64,000 bases of DNA from Virgibacillus_F necropolis_A (GCF_044793635.1 NZ_CP084992.1:496001-560000), one strand, 5' to 3'. Counted from the first letter of the stretch, positions 44,465-54,428 are shown. Notes: generated by a model from the sequence alone, not told the origin. A program made the numbers and translations.

Positions 44465-46309
44465 TTATTCTTTTTTCTGTTTGTCGTCTTCATTTACTTC
44501 TTCATAATCCGCATCGACAACATCTTCTTCTTGAGAACCTTCTTGCCCTTCTTGTCCCTCTTGAGCTTCTGCATCTTGTTGCATTTGCTCATATAGCTTA
44601 ACTGAAAGCTGTTGGACTTGTTCCTGAAGTGCTTCTTTCTTAGCTGTAATTTCTTCTAAGTCATCAGATTCAATAGCTGTTTTTAATTCTTCTTTTGCAG
44701 CTTCTGCTTTTTCTTTCTCTTCGTCAGAAACCTTTTCACCTAAATCTTTGATCGTTTTATCAGTTGTAAAGATAAGTTGATCAGCTTCGTTACGTAATTC
44801 AACTTCCTCGCGACGTTTTTTATCGCTTTCCGCATTTTCTTCTGCTTCTTGAACCATCTTTTCTACTTCTTCATCAGATAAACCTGAAGAAGATTTAATA
44901 GTTATAGATTGTTCTTTGTTTGTACCCATGTCTTTTGCACGAACATTTACAATACCGTTAGCATCAATATCAAAGGATACTTCAATTTGTGGAACACCAC
45001 GTGGTGCTGGTGGAATATCCGTTAATTGGAAACGGCCTAAAGTTTTGTTATCTGCAGCCATTTCACGTTCACCTTGTAATACGTGAATATCTGTTGCAGT
45101 TTGGTTATCTGCTGCAGTTGAGAATACTTGTGAATGACTTGTTGGTATTGTTGTATTACGTTCAATTAGTTTTGTAAACACGCTTCCCATGGTTTCGATA
45201 CCTAACGATAAAGGCGTAACATCCAATAACACAACATCCTTAACGTCACCTTGTAATACTCCACCTTGAATCGCAGCACCAAGTGCAACTACTTCATCAG
45301 GGTTAACACCTCTAGATGGTTCTTTACCAGTTTCACGTTTAATTGCTTCTTGAACTGCTGGAATTCTTGTTGAACCACCTACTAAAATTACTTTGTGAAT
45401 TTCACTTGAAGATAATCCAGCATCCTTTAATGCTTTACGAGTAGGAACCATTGTACGTTCTACTAAGTCTGAAGACAATTCATCAAATTTAGCACGTGTA
45501 ATGTTTATTTCTAAATGTAATGGACCTGCATCTCCTGCAGTAATAAATGGTAATGAAATTTGTGTTTGAGCAACCCCTGAAAGATCTTTCTTCGCTTTTT
45601 CAGCAGCATCCTTCAAACGTTGTGTTGCCATTTTATCTTTAGATAAGTCAATTCCATTTTCTTTCTTAAATTCCGCTACCATGTGATTAATGATAACTTC
45701 ATCAAAGTCGTCACCACCAAGGCGATTATCACCAGCTGTTGAAACAACTTCAAATGTGCCGTCTCCAATATCTAGAATAGAAACGTCAAATGTACCGCCA
45801 CCTAGGTCATAAACTAAGATTGTTTGGTCCTGGTCACTTTTATCGATACCATACGCTAGTGCTGCAGCAGTTGGTTCGTTGATAATGCGTTCTACTTCAA
45901 GTCCAGCAATTTTACCAGCATCTTTAGTTGCCTGACGTTCCGCATCGTTGAAATAAGCTGGAACTGTAATTACAGCCTTCTCTACTTTTTCACCTAAATA
46001 ATCTTCAGCATATGATTTAATGTGCTGTAAAATGATTGCGGAAACTTCCTGTGGTGAATAATCTTTATCATCAATTTTAACGCTATAGTCAGTACCCATA
46101 TGACGTTTGATTGATTGAATTGTATTTGGGTTTGTGATTGCCTGTCTTTTAGCAACCTCACCTACTTGACGTTCACCATTTTTAAATGCAACAACAGATG
46201 GTGTAGTACGGTTTCCTTCTGGGTTAGGGATAACTACCGCTTCTCCACCCTCCATTACAGATACACATGAGTTTGTTGTTCCTAAGTCAATACCAATTAT
46301 TTTTCCCAT
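44465..46309 (-). CDS. dnaK: Hsp70 chaperone DnaK
   Basis: ATP-driven chaperone of 614 residues. Nucleotide-binding domain with IGIDLGTTNSCV, the DLGGGTFDVSIL phosphate-2 motif and VGGSTRIPAVQ; linker and substrate-binding domain (DVTPLSLGIETMGG-type sequence); an acidic, Gln/Glu-rich C-terminal tail ending in a lysine-rich tip. It is cotranscribed with hrcA and grpE under CIRCE control. Confidence 0.99.
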   Translation of the reverse strand: MGKIIGIDLGTTNSCVSVMEGGEAVVIPNPEGNRTTPSVVAFKNGERQVGEVAKRQAITNPNTIQSIKRHMGTDYSVKIDDKDYSPQEVSAIILQHIKSYAEDYLGEKVEKAVITVPAYFNDAERQATKDAGKIAGLEVERIINEPTAAALAYGIDKSDQDQTILVYDLGGGTFDVSILDIGDGTFEVVSTAGDNRLGGDDFDEVIINHMVAEFKKENGIDLSKDKMATQRLKDAAEKAKKDLSGVAQTQISLPFITAGDAGPLHLEINITRAKFDELSSDLVERTMVPTRKALKDAGLSSSEIHKVILVGGSTRIPAVQEAIKRETGKEPSRGVNPDEVVALGAAIQGGVLQGDVKDVVLLDVTPLSLGIETMGSVFTKLIERNTTIPTSHSQVFSTAADNQTATDIHVLQGEREMAADNKTLGRFQLTDIPPAPRGVPQIEVSFDIDANGIVNVRAKDMGTNKEQSITIKSSSGLSDEEVEKMVQEAEENAESDKKRREEVELRNEADQLIFTTDKTIKDLGEKVSDEEKEKAEAAKEELKTAIESDDLEEITAKKEALQEQVQQLSVKLYEQMQQDAEAQEGQEGQEGSQEEDVVDADYEEVNEDDKQKKE

Positions 46310-46344
46310 TGTTTATTTCCTCCTTCACTACTTTACCAAATCTT

Positions 46345-46917
46345 TTATTTATTTACTTTGACCATTGCTGGTCGAATCACACGGTCATTAAGTATATAAC
46401 CTTTTTGCATTTCTTCCACTACTATATTTGATTCCGTTTCGTCATCTTCTGTTTGCATAACAGCATGATGTAAATTAGGATCAAATTCTTTTCCTACTGT
46501 TTCAATTTCTTCTACATTTTGAGATTTAAGTGCATCCTTCAGCATGCGATATACCATCGATATTCCCTCTACAAAACCCTCTTGGGCCTCTGATACTTCT
46601 ACCTGAAGGGCACGTTCAAAGTTATCTAAAGCAGGTAGTAATTCATTTACTAAATCCTGTGATTTGTATTTATTTGCTGTTTCTCTTTCACGCAAAGTAC
46701 GTTTTTTATAATTATCAAATTCAGCTTGAATTCGAAGCATTTTCTGATAGCTTTCATCTTTTTCTTGCTTTAATTGTTCCACTTCTGCTTTTAGTGTTTC
46801 CATTTCGCTTTCATCTGAACCAAGCTTTTCTTCCGGATCATTAATGTCCATTTCCTCTGGTTCACTGTTTTCTTTTATATCCTTTGTTACTGTATCATTT
46901 TTGTTTTGTTCTTCCAT
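46345..46917 (-). CDS. grpE: Nucleotide exchange factor GrpE
   Basis: Releases ADP from DnaK. Acidic N-terminus, long coiled coil (about residues 35-95, KAEVEQLKQEKDESYQKML), DNYKKRTLRER, and the C-terminal beta domain (FDPNLHHAVMQ...GYILNDRVIRPAMVKV). An ATG at 46917 or a GTG one codon earlier could start it; both are behind AGGAGG. Confidence 0.96.
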   Translation of the reverse strand: MEEQNKNDTVTKDIKENSEPEEMDINDPEEKLGSDESEMETLKAEVEQLKQEKDESYQKMLRIQAEFDNYKKRTLRERETANKYKSQDLVNELLPALDNFERALQVEVSEAQEGFVEGISMVYRMLKDALKSQNVEEIETVGKEFDPNLHHAVMQTEDDETESNIVVEEMQKGYILNDRVIRPAMVKVNK

Positions 46918-47052
46918 CACTCAACACCTCCTATGAAAAATTCACCATTTTAGACTATATCATTAAAACCTAGTGAAATAAACTATTACCTATTACATAA
47001 AGAAGTGATGGGAAAAGTCCCATCAAGGTACCCATTATAGCGAGACAATAAA

Positions 47053-48084
47053 CTATTCATTGTTTTTATACCACATATATAATGCTTCCGTCATTTCATT
47101 AGACAATGCATGTAATAGAGTAATGACCTTTCTATACTCCATTCTTGTTGGACCAAGTAAGGCAATTGTTCCAAGCTGATCCTGTCCTAGGTGATAGGTA
47201 GCCGTTATTAAGCTACAATCCTTAATAGCATCTACTTTATTTTCATGTCCAATCGACACATTAATACCTTCTGTTGATGTTTTTAGCATATTAGCTACTT
47301 CGTCTTCCTTTTCCATCATGGAGTAAAAAGAACGAATTTTATCAACATCCTTAAATTCTGGTTGCATTAACATGTTCGTTTTTCCACCAAAGTAAAGTTT
47401 TACTGGTTGTTCACTAAAGAACGCAGATTTTAAAAAGTCATATGATCGCTCAAAATCATTCACATACATCTTCATTAGTGAAACGATTTCTGTATTTAAC
47501 GTTTCATGCAAATGTATGATTGGAACACCATATAATCGATCATTTAAAATATTGACCATTTTTTCGAGGTCTGATGCATTCATTTCACCAGGGATTGTAA
47601 ATGAACGGTGTTCGACATGTCCAGTATTCGTAATCAATATTGCTACAGCCGTATGGTCTGATAAAGTAACAATTTGAAGCTGCTTTAATTTTGTCTCAAA
47701 TACTTCTGGACCTAAAATAATAGATGTGTAGTTCGTTAAATCAGATAGCACCTGTGCGGATTTTTGAACAATTTGTTCAAATTCAAAAATCCCATCTTGG
47801 ATCACATGCTTCATGACATTGACTTCGTCCGGTATCCCTTCAGCAGATACTAAATGATCTACATAAAAACGGTAACCTTTTTCAGATGGTATTCTTCCAG
47901 ACGACGAGTGTGTCTTTTGTAGGTATCCCAAATCCTCAAGATCAGCCATCACATTTCGTATAGTGGCAGAACTAAAGGAGATGCTTTCCTTTTTTGATAA
48001 AACACGCGACCCGACTGGTTGTGCTGTCTGGATGAAATCATCAATAATGACTTGTAAGATCAATAATTGTCTTTCTGTTAACAT
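47053..48084 (-). CDS. hrcA: Heat-inducible transcription repressor HrcA
   Basis: Represses class I heat-shock genes by binding CIRCE; its folding depends on GroEL. Winged-helix N-terminus (MLTERQLLILQVIIDDFIQT...SFSSATIRNVMADLEDLGYL), GAF-like middle and dimer domain. The ATG at 48084 with GAGGTG upstream gives 343 residues. The open frame reaching 48105 would begin inside CIRCE. Confidence 0.97.
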   Translation of the reverse strand: MLTERQLLILQVIIDDFIQTAQPVGSRVLSKKESISFSSATIRNVMADLEDLGYLQKTHSSSGRIPSEKGYRFYVDHLVSAEGIPDEVNVMKHVIQDGIFEFEQIVQKSAQVLSDLTNYTSIILGPEVFETKLKQLQIVTLSDHTAVAILITNTGHVEHRSFTIPGEMNASDLEKMVNILNDRLYGVPIIHLHETLNTEIVSLMKMYVNDFERSYDFLKSAFFSEQPVKLYFGGKTNMLMQPEFKDVDKIRSFYSMMEKEDEVANMLKTSTEGINVSIGHENKVDAIKDCSLITATYHLGQDQLGTIALLGPTRMEYRKVITLLHALSNEMTEALYMWYKNNE

Positions 48085-48098
48085 GATGATCACCTCTG

Positions 48099-48125
48099 TT
48101 AGCACTCTTCTTTAGTGAGTGCTAA
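48099..48125. promoter_or_regulatory. CIRCE operator of the hrcA-grpE-dnaK operon
   Basis: Perfect inverted repeat TTAGCACTC-N9-GAGTGCTAA, the canonical HrcA binding site, between the promoter and the hrcA start. It predicts HrcA autoregulation and heat induction. I see no second CIRCE in the window. Confidence 0.97.
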
Positions 48126-48135
48126 TTCTATTAAT

Positions 48136-48164
48136 AAATTATCAAATCCTTATTTTTTTGTCAA
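48136..48164 (-). promoter_or_regulatory. Sigma-A promoter of the dnaK operon
   Basis: On the minus strand TTGACA (48159-48164), 17 bases, TAATTT (48136-48141), followed about 10 bp later by CIRCE. The -35 hexamer overlaps the stop codon of hemW. Confidence 0.75.
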
Positions 48165-49318
48165 CGTAGATGGCTCAAATTTTCATCTTCTAATAAAAAT
48201 TGGGCAAAAACTTCATTTCCAAACAGGATTCCTTCTGGGGTTAATGTGATCATACCCCCTTTATCATTCAGCCAGCCTTTTTCCACTAATTGGGTTATTG
48301 GTTGGCTGTAAAGTTGTTTCACTGGAACTGAAAATTTTTGTTCGAACTTTAATTTACTAACTCCCTCACGTTTGCGTAAACCTAGGAACATCTCTTCTTC
48401 TATCATTTCTTTTAACCCTATTTCTTCTGTAGTTAAAATTGGATGTCCATCCTTCATCGCTTGCTTCACATACGCAGGAAGTGGTCTAATGTTTCCAGTT
48501 CGTTTGCCCGGTAAATAGCCGTGGGCTCCAGCACCAAACCCATAATAATAGTCATTATTCCAGTATGTTAAATTATGCTTACTTTCAAACCCTGGTTTTG
48601 CGAAATTGCTAATTTCATATTGCTGAATTCCGTTTTTTTTCATTGTATCTCTTAATATTTCATACATGCGAACTTCGTCGTCTTGTGGTGGTCGATGTAA
48701 CTTTCCTTTTTTATGACGTTGATAGAAAACAGTTTTTGGTTCTATTTGCAGGGAATAGGTTGAGTAATGTGGTAAATCAAATTGAACCGCCTCTTGTAAT
48801 GATTTTTCAAAACCTTCCACACTTTGATTTGGTAAAGCATAAATTAAATCAATACTTATATTATAAAGCCCATGCTTTTTTAATAGATTCACTGTCTCGT
48901 ACACGTCTTTAATTTTATGAAGCCTACCAATATCCTCTAGCAATTGGTTATCAAATGCTTGCACACCTAATGATACACGGTTTACTCCATAGGTTTTTAA
49001 TAGTTTCGCCTTGTCTTCATCAAAGTCACCTGGATTCGCTTCAATGGTATATTCCGCGCTGGCCTCAACATCAAACTTTTCATCAATCACTCGTAATAAC
49101 AACTCTAATTGATTTAAGTTAAGTGCGGTTGGTGTACCGCCACCAATGAAAATGGTTTTAACGGAATTTTTCACACCATCGACATTGGTTCTTATTTCAT
49201 TGGATAGTGCTTCCATGTAGTCATCTGCCAATTTTTCGTTATAAAAGAACTTTGTAAAATCACAGTAATGACATATCTGCTGACAAAACGGGATATGTAT
49301 ATAAACGGATTGTACCAA
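48161..49318 (-). CDS. hemW: Radical-SAM protein HemW (HemN-like, haem chaperone family)
   Basis: 385 residues with the radical-SAM cysteines C12-x3-C16-x2-C19 (FCQQICHYCDF) and FIGGGTPTAL. HemW proteins bind haem and are no longer regarded as true coproporphyrinogen oxidases. The start codon is TTG, seven bases after AAGGGGTG; no ATG fits. It lies between lepA and hrcA, as in B. subtilis (yqeR). Confidence 0.93.
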   Translation of the reverse strand: MVQSVYIHIPFCQQICHYCDFTKFFYNEKLADDYMEALSNEIRTNVDGVKNSVKTIFIGGGTPTALNLNQLELLLRVIDEKFDVEASAEYTIEANPGDFDEDKAKLLKTYGVNRVSLGVQAFDNQLLEDIGRLHKIKDVYETVNLLKKHGLYNISIDLIYALPNQSVEGFEKSLQEAVQFDLPHYSTYSLQIEPKTVFYQRHKKGKLHRPPQDDEVRMYEILRDTMKKNGIQQYEISNFAKPGFESKHNLTYWNNDYYYGFGAGAHGYLPGKRTGNIRPLPAYVKQAMKDGHPILTTEEIGLKEMIEEEMFLGLRKREGVSKLKFEQKFSVPVKQLYSQPITQLVEKGWLNDKGGMITLTPEGILFGNEVFAQFLLEDENLSHLR

Positions 49319-49425
49319 ATGAGTTCACCCCTTAGAATCATTAAATATATTGAGACAAAAGAAAAGGGACAAACTTTTCGATGTGAATACAACGATAAAG
49401 TTCACCCTTTATTAAAAGACTATAA

Positions 49426-51234
49426 TCAATCGTCACTTATTTTTAAAACTGCCATAAACGCTTCTTGTGGTACCTCTACTGATCCTACCATTTTCATACG
49501 CTTTTTACCTTCTTTTTGCTTCTCAAGCAACTTGCGTTTACGTGATATATCTCCACCATAACATTTAGAAAGAACATTTTTCCGCATCGCTTTAATGGTC
49601 GATCTCGCTACGATTTTATTTCCAATTGCAGCTTGTACTGGCACTTCAAATTGCTGTCGTGGTATCAAATCTTTTAATGTATCTACAATTTGTTTACCTC
49701 GTTCATATGCAAAATCCCGATGCACGATAATAGATAGTGCATCTATTGTTTCATTATTTAACAAAATATCCATCTTCACGAGATTTGATACCCTGTATCC
49801 GATTAATTCATAATCAAATGAAGCATATCCCTTTGTCTGTGATTTTAATTGGTCGAAGAAATCATACACAATCTCCGACAAAGGAATATGATAAATTACA
49901 TTTACACGGATATCATCAATGTATTCCATATCTACAAATTGACCCCGTTTTTTCTGGGAAAGCTCCATTACTGTTCCAACGTAATCATTTGGAACCATGA
50001 TGGTTGCTTTGACAAATGGTTCCCGGATTTCAGTGATTGATTGTTGATCCGGCAGCTCAGACGGGTTATCAATTTCAATAATTTCCTCATCAACCTTTTC
50101 CACTTCGTAGATAACACTTGGAGCGGTGGTGATTAACCCTATGTTAAATTCACGTTCTATTCTCTCTTGGATAATCTCCATGTGTAATAGCCCTAAAAAC
50201 CCACAACGAAATCCAAACCCTAAAGCCTGTGATGTTTCTGCATCATATTGAAGGGAGGAATCATTTAGTTCTAAACGTTCCAATGCCTCACGAAGATCAT
50301 TATACTGATTAGAATCTATTGGAAATAACCCACAGAATACCATTGGATTTAACTTACGATAACCCGGCAAAGCGGTCTCTGCTTGATTATGGCTATGTGT
50401 AATTGTATCACCAACACGTGTATCGCCAACATTTTTAATTGAAGCGGTTAGGTATCCTACATCTCCCACCGTTAATTCATCTTTTTTCAATGGTTTAGGG
50501 GAGAATACACCGACTTCATTGACCTCAAATTCTTTTCCGGTCGCCATCATTTTAACTTTATCGCCGATCTTAATAGAGCCTTCTTTTACACAAACATAAG
50601 CGATTACGCCACGATAGGCATCGTAAAGCGAGTCAAAGATAAGCGCTTGTAACGGGTTATCAACATTTCCCACTGGAGCAGGTATTGTTTCCACAATACT
50701 CTCAAGAATTTCATCAATCCCAATTCCATCCTTTGCTGATGCTAAAATTACATCGTCTGGATCGATACCAATTACATCTACTAATTCCTGCGTAACTCGG
50801 TCTGTGTCTGCATTAGGTAAATCGATTTTATTAATAACAGGGATGATTTCCAACTCATTATCTAATGCTAAATAAACATTTGCTAGTGTTTGTGCCTCTA
50901 TACCTTGCGCCGCATCCACAACTAAGATAGCTCCCTCACATGCTGCAAGGCTTCGTGATACTTCGTATGTAAAATCGACATGTCCTGGTGTATCAATTAA
51001 GTGAAAAATAAATTCTTCACCAGCTTTACTTGTATAACTTAGTTGCACTGCATTTAATTTTATTGTAATTCCACGTTCTCGTTCTAAATCCATTGCATCA
51101 AGAAACTGCTCTTTCATTTCACGTTGTGTTATTGCTTTTGTATTTTCTAATATTCGATCCGCCAATGTTGACTTACCATGATCAATATGTGCGATGATCG
51201 AAAAATTACGAACGTTGCGTTGTTTTTTCACCAT
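49426..51234 (-). CDS. lepA: Elongation factor 4 (LepA)
   Basis: Ribosome-associated GTPase affecting translation initiation and elongation. 602 residues: G1 AHIDHGKST (15-23), G3 DTPGHVDF, G4 NKIDLP, EF-G-like domains and the LepA-specific C-terminal domain (YGGDISRKRKLLEKQKEGKKRM). Confidence 0.98.
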   Translation of the reverse strand: MVKKQRNVRNFSIIAHIDHGKSTLADRILENTKAITQREMKEQFLDAMDLERERGITIKLNAVQLSYTSKAGEEFIFHLIDTPGHVDFTYEVSRSLAACEGAILVVDAAQGIEAQTLANVYLALDNELEIIPVINKIDLPNADTDRVTQELVDVIGIDPDDVILASAKDGIGIDEILESIVETIPAPVGNVDNPLQALIFDSLYDAYRGVIAYVCVKEGSIKIGDKVKMMATGKEFEVNEVGVFSPKPLKKDELTVGDVGYLTASIKNVGDTRVGDTITHSHNQAETALPGYRKLNPMVFCGLFPIDSNQYNDLREALERLELNDSSLQYDAETSQALGFGFRCGFLGLLHMEIIQERIEREFNIGLITTAPSVIYEVEKVDEEIIEIDNPSELPDQQSITEIREPFVKATIMVPNDYVGTVMELSQKKRGQFVDMEYIDDIRVNVIYHIPLSEIVYDFFDQLKSQTKGYASFDYELIGYRVSNLVKMDILLNNETIDALSIIVHRDFAYERGKQIVDTLKDLIPRQQFEVPVQAAIGNKIVARSTIKAMRKNVLSKCYGGDISRKRKLLEKQKEGKKRMKMVGSVEVPQEAFMAVLKISDD

Positions 51235-51341
51235 TAGTGATGTTCACTCCTACATTTTTTGCCACTCTCATAAATAAAGTGTTAATTTTAACGTCGTTTA
51301 CTAGGATTGATTATAGCAATTGACAGTAAGACATTCAAGAA

Positions 51342-51500
51342 CAAAAGCGGAAGCGCCTGAATAAAGGAAACACGAAGAGCGTAGCAATTAAATACGTTCG
51401 ACTATGTTGAACTACTATCATAGGAAGGTGCCAAAAGGGCATTAGGCGATACATGCTTTCCGATAAAAGCGTTACGTCCTGTACGTCAAAGCTACCGTGG
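51342..51500. repeat. Possible diverged repeat between yqxA and lepA
   Basis: Starts AAAAGCGGAAGCGCCTG, like the edge of the ~155-bp element, and an AGGCG partner occurs about 90 bp on (51444-51448). The interior is unrelated. The surrounding gap 51235-51567 holds no gene. Confidence 0.45.
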
Positions 51501-51509
51501 AAAAAATAA

Positions 51510-51555
51510 AACCCCTTCTCTTTTAGTAATAACTTTCATACTAAAAGAAAGGAGG
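51510..51555 (-). terminator. Terminator after yqxA
   Basis: On the minus strand a long stem (TTTCTTTTAGT with ACTAAAAGAGA, extended by imperfect C/G pairs) is followed by GGGGTTTTATTTTTT. Confidence 0.75.
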
Positions 51556-51567
51556 ATATTTAAAGAT

Positions 51568-51882
51568 TTAGTAAAACAGCTGAACAACTTGATAAAGCAA
51601 TTGGACAATTATTCCATAAAAACCTTTTACAATCCCTTCAATAAAGGATGCCATTTTTTGTGTAAAATGAACTGGAGCTTCTTTGTACTCACTACTATCA
51701 ACAGTTACTTTTTCATTTACTGGAGAACCTTGAATGTCAGCTTCAGGTTGCACGTTAGGTTCTTCTTCATCAATTGTTTCTACATTAGGCAAGGTAAATT
51801 CAGTACGGTCATGCTCTACTCCAAATAGCATTCCTGATACGAAAAACAATACTAACAGTAATAATACAACAATAGATTTCAT
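51568..51882 (-). CDS. yqxA: DUF3679-type protein YqxA
   Basis: 104 residues with an N-terminal membrane span (about 3-20), an acidic linker and a C-terminal amphipathic segment (FTQKMASFIEGIVKGFYGII). Matches the small protein between spoIIP and lepA in bacilli. Function unknown. Starts two bases after spoIIP. Confidence 0.8.
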   Translation of the reverse strand: MKSIVVLLLLVLFFVSGMLFGVEHDRTEFTLPNVETIDEEEPNVQPEADIQGSPVNEKVTVDSSEYKEAPVHFTQKMASFIEGIVKGFYGIIVQLLYQVVQLFY

Positions 51883-51884
51883 GA

Positions 51885-53051
51885 CTATCCCTCCTTTGCC
51901 TCTGTCGAAACTTTTTCAGCATCAAAATAAAAATCACTAAATACTTCTGCTAGTGCATCTGCTGTTCGGTACAGCTCCTCTAAATTGTTGCCATACCCAC
52001 CAAATTCGAATATTAATGCATTTTCGGATAAATCCTGATTATAAACACCATTGTTTCCAGGGCCTTCATTTATAATAATTCCCCTACTTAATCCAGGATA
52101 TTTTTTATCTATCATAGAATTTAATTCCCTAGCAATTGTCATATTTTCCTCAAACCCAGCATTTTCTCCTCCAACTACTATTGCAATTCTAGCGAATGAT
52201 TTTCCATTGATTTTTGTTGTGGTTATATCTCTTGGTTGAGCATCCCTGTGGATATCAAATACGTATTTTAAATTTTCATATGACGCAAATGCTTCTTTCA
52301 CAGCATTTCTTGATACATCATAGAATTGCCAACGTTCCATATCTTTTTCATGTAATATTTTTGTAAAATCAGTGTGATCAACAACCGCTCCAATCCCATT
52401 ATCTTCAAGTGATTCCGCAAACCTTTCACTTACTTTGGTTACATTAACCTCGCCATGGAAAGCTAAATCCGGGTCATCAACTTTCGGTAAATGTGGTAGG
52501 AATGACTCCCTATTATGTGTGTTATAAATAAATACCGCATTTTCTTCCAATTTGACTGGATTTTCTTCTTTATCAGTTGTTTCTTTTTCCGGTTTAGTAG
52601 GCTCTTTAACTTCTGCTTCTCTATCTTTTAATATATCATCTAGTGGTGGCGGGGATTCGATAGGCAGATTTGTATAGTTTGTTCCTTCACCTGCAACAAC
52701 AATACGATTATTAAAGCCAGAAAAACCTGGCAATTCTCGTCCTAATAGACTTCTTACATCGTGTGGTTTAATGCTTGTCGTTAATTCAAATAGTGTATCT
52801 GATAGTTTTAAGAGTGTCTTCCCCTTTGGAAACGCTTCTTGAAATGCTCTATTTTCCATTCCTAGCAAATATAAGAATGTTGTACTTTCTACCTTACTCG
52901 TCCATTCTGTTAGCGTCTTTGACGAAAAACGATAGGCAGGTGCAATTGTTGTTAAAGCTCCAATAGAAACAAACAATAGCACGATACAAAGGATATACAA
53001 TCCACCTTTTTTATAAAAAGGGAAGCGAGTAGGTTTATGATTGAGGTTCAT
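51885..53051 (-). CDS. spoIIP: Stage II sporulation protein P (peptidoglycan amidase)
   Basis: Amidase/endopeptidase that, with SpoIID and SpoIIM, thins septal wall and drives engulfment of the forespore. N-terminal span (about residues 15-37), a linker, then the SpoIIP domain with VFIYNTHNRESFLP, DIHRDAQPR and INEGPGNNGVYNQDL, carrying predicted zinc ligands (His, Glu). 388 residues. Confidence 0.96.
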   Translation of the reverse strand: MNLNHKPTRFPFYKKGGLYILCIVLLFVSIGALTTIAPAYRFSSKTLTEWTSKVESTTFLYLLGMENRAFQEAFPKGKTLLKLSDTLFELTTSIKPHDVRSLLGRELPGFSGFNNRIVVAGEGTNYTNLPIESPPPLDDILKDREAEVKEPTKPEKETTDKEENPVKLEENAVFIYNTHNRESFLPHLPKVDDPDLAFHGEVNVTKVSERFAESLEDNGIGAVVDHTDFTKILHEKDMERWQFYDVSRNAVKEAFASYENLKYVFDIHRDAQPRDITTTKINGKSFARIAIVVGGENAGFEENMTIARELNSMIDKKYPGLSRGIIINEGPGNNGVYNQDLSENALIFEFGGYGNNLEELYRTADALAEVFSDFYFDAEKVSTEAKEG

Positions 53052-53061
53052 TGTTCCATCC

Positions 53062-53113
53062 TTTCTGAAGACAGTGACATATATATAGTAAATCTATGAC
53101 CTGTCTTCAGAAA
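53062..53113. other. Strong hairpin between gpr and spoIIP
   Basis: Perfect 13-bp inverted repeat TTTCTGAAGACAG / CTGTCTTCAGAAA with a 26-base loop. It sits behind gpr and touches the spoIIP ribosome-binding site. No T run follows, so it may be a stability or translation-control structure rather than a terminator. Confidence 0.6.
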
Positions 53114-53151
53114 CTAGAACATAATCTTTCATTTATTTAGTGTTGACAGTT

Positions 53152-54249
53152 TTATCGTGTATAAGCAGAAAAATTTGTGACATCAACAGTTTCGTGGAGT
53201 GCCGCGTTAATTCCAGTAGCTACAACGGTTGCCATGTCCTTCATAAAACCATCTACTTCTTTCGGCGTTACCATTAAATTATGACCAATAGGTGTCAGAA
53301 CCTCTCGAATCAATGATCGTTTTTCTTCTTCTGATAGATTTCCGACAATTCCTAAAAAAGTATTTCTTTTTTCTTCATCTGGTAAATCCTCTTCATTAAA
53401 TTCTTTTTCACCAAATGTCATACTTGCTGGTGCTAAAGATTTTGATGGATTATCCTTTTCACGCCATTCTCTTCCAAAATGCTTTAGTAGGAAATCGATA
53501 GTGTCACTGGTAATCGTTGCTGCATCAACTACGGTGGGAACTCCAATGGCAAAAACTGGAATTCCCAATGTATCTTTACTAATTTCTTTCCGTTTATTTC
53601 CAACACCAGAACCGGGATTTATTCCTGCGTCCGAAAGCTGTATCGTCTCATTTACTCGTTCAATTGATCGTGAAGCCAGTGCATCTATTGCAATGACGAA
53701 TTCCGGTTTAAATTTCTCCACAATCCCAAAAATAATATCGCTTGTTTCCATACCTGTTAATCCCATAACACCAGGTGTAACTGCAGCTACGGAACGATAT
53801 CCATCTGCAACAGATTCGTGTTCAAGTTTAAATAAGTGGCTGGTTACCAACATTTTTTCTACTGCCATTGGTCCGAGAGCGTCTGGTGTTACATTCCAAT
53901 TCCCTAAACCAACAATTAAACATTTTGCATTTGGTGATAGATTATTTTTTTCCAGTAATTGTTCTAATTCTTTTGCTAGTAGACCCGCAGCATTTTCTTG
54001 TCGTTTTGTATCTTGTCTTTTCACACCATCCGCATAAAGGGTAATGTATGTTCCAGGTCTTTTATCAATTATATTTGCTCCAGTTTCATCTATTTCTACA
54101 TATGAGATCTTGATATCATTCTCTGTACGTTCTGTTATATTGATACCTCGCATTTGATCAGCTTGTGAATCTTCTTGTTCTACATACATATCCTTCGCTT
54201 CAATTGCTAAGTCTGTACGTACCTGAAATTCTTCATTTGATTTCGCCAT
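53152..54249 (-). CDS. gpr: Germination protease Gpr
   Basis: Degrades small acid-soluble spore proteins at germination. Made as a zymogen; the short N-terminal propeptide precedes VRTDLAIEAK, as in B. subtilis. Signature stretches include CLIVGLGNWNVTPDALGP, TPGVMGLTGMET and VIAIDALASR. The ATG at 54249 is chosen; two upstream in-frame starts overlap its ribosome-binding region. Confidence 0.96.
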   Translation of the reverse strand: MAKSNEEFQVRTDLAIEAKDMYVEQEDSQADQMRGINITERTENDIKISYVEIDETGANIIDKRPGTYITLYADGVKRQDTKRQENAAGLLAKELEQLLEKNNLSPNAKCLIVGLGNWNVTPDALGPMAVEKMLVTSHLFKLEHESVADGYRSVAAVTPGVMGLTGMETSDIIFGIVEKFKPEFVIAIDALASRSIERVNETIQLSDAGINPGSGVGNKRKEISKDTLGIPVFAIGVPTVVDAATITSDTIDFLLKHFGREWREKDNPSKSLAPASMTFGEKEFNEEDLPDEEKRNTFLGIVGNLSEEEKRSLIREVLTPIGHNLMVTPKEVDGFMKDMATVVATGINAALHETVDVTNFSAYTR

Positions 54250-54351
54250 GTACTCCATAACCTCCAAAATAAGTTATTTTCTTTTTCTTACTCATAGACT
54301 TCACATTTAAGGTCAAAATCATACAATTTCAGCGAATAGATAATAAAGCTA

Positions 54352-54380
54352 TTGAAAACAGTGTCGTGCTCTGATAAAAT
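54352..54380 (+). promoter_or_regulatory. Sigma-A promoter of rpsT
   Basis: TTGAAA (54352-54357), 17 bases, TAAAAT (54375-54380), about 50 bp before the rpsT start. Confidence 0.7.
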
Positions 54381-54428
54381 ATCATTGGTTCACATAGATA
54401 TGAATCGGTGTTTTCAGGAGGTGAAATA

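Noticed and set aside
49192..49392. 66-codon frame overlapping the start of hemW
   Set aside because: No ribosome-binding site, no recognisable sequence, and it overlaps a secure gene in another frame.
53501..54037. 178-codon plus-strand frame
   Set aside because: It is antisense to gpr, which is certain from its conserved sequence; no ribosome-binding site.
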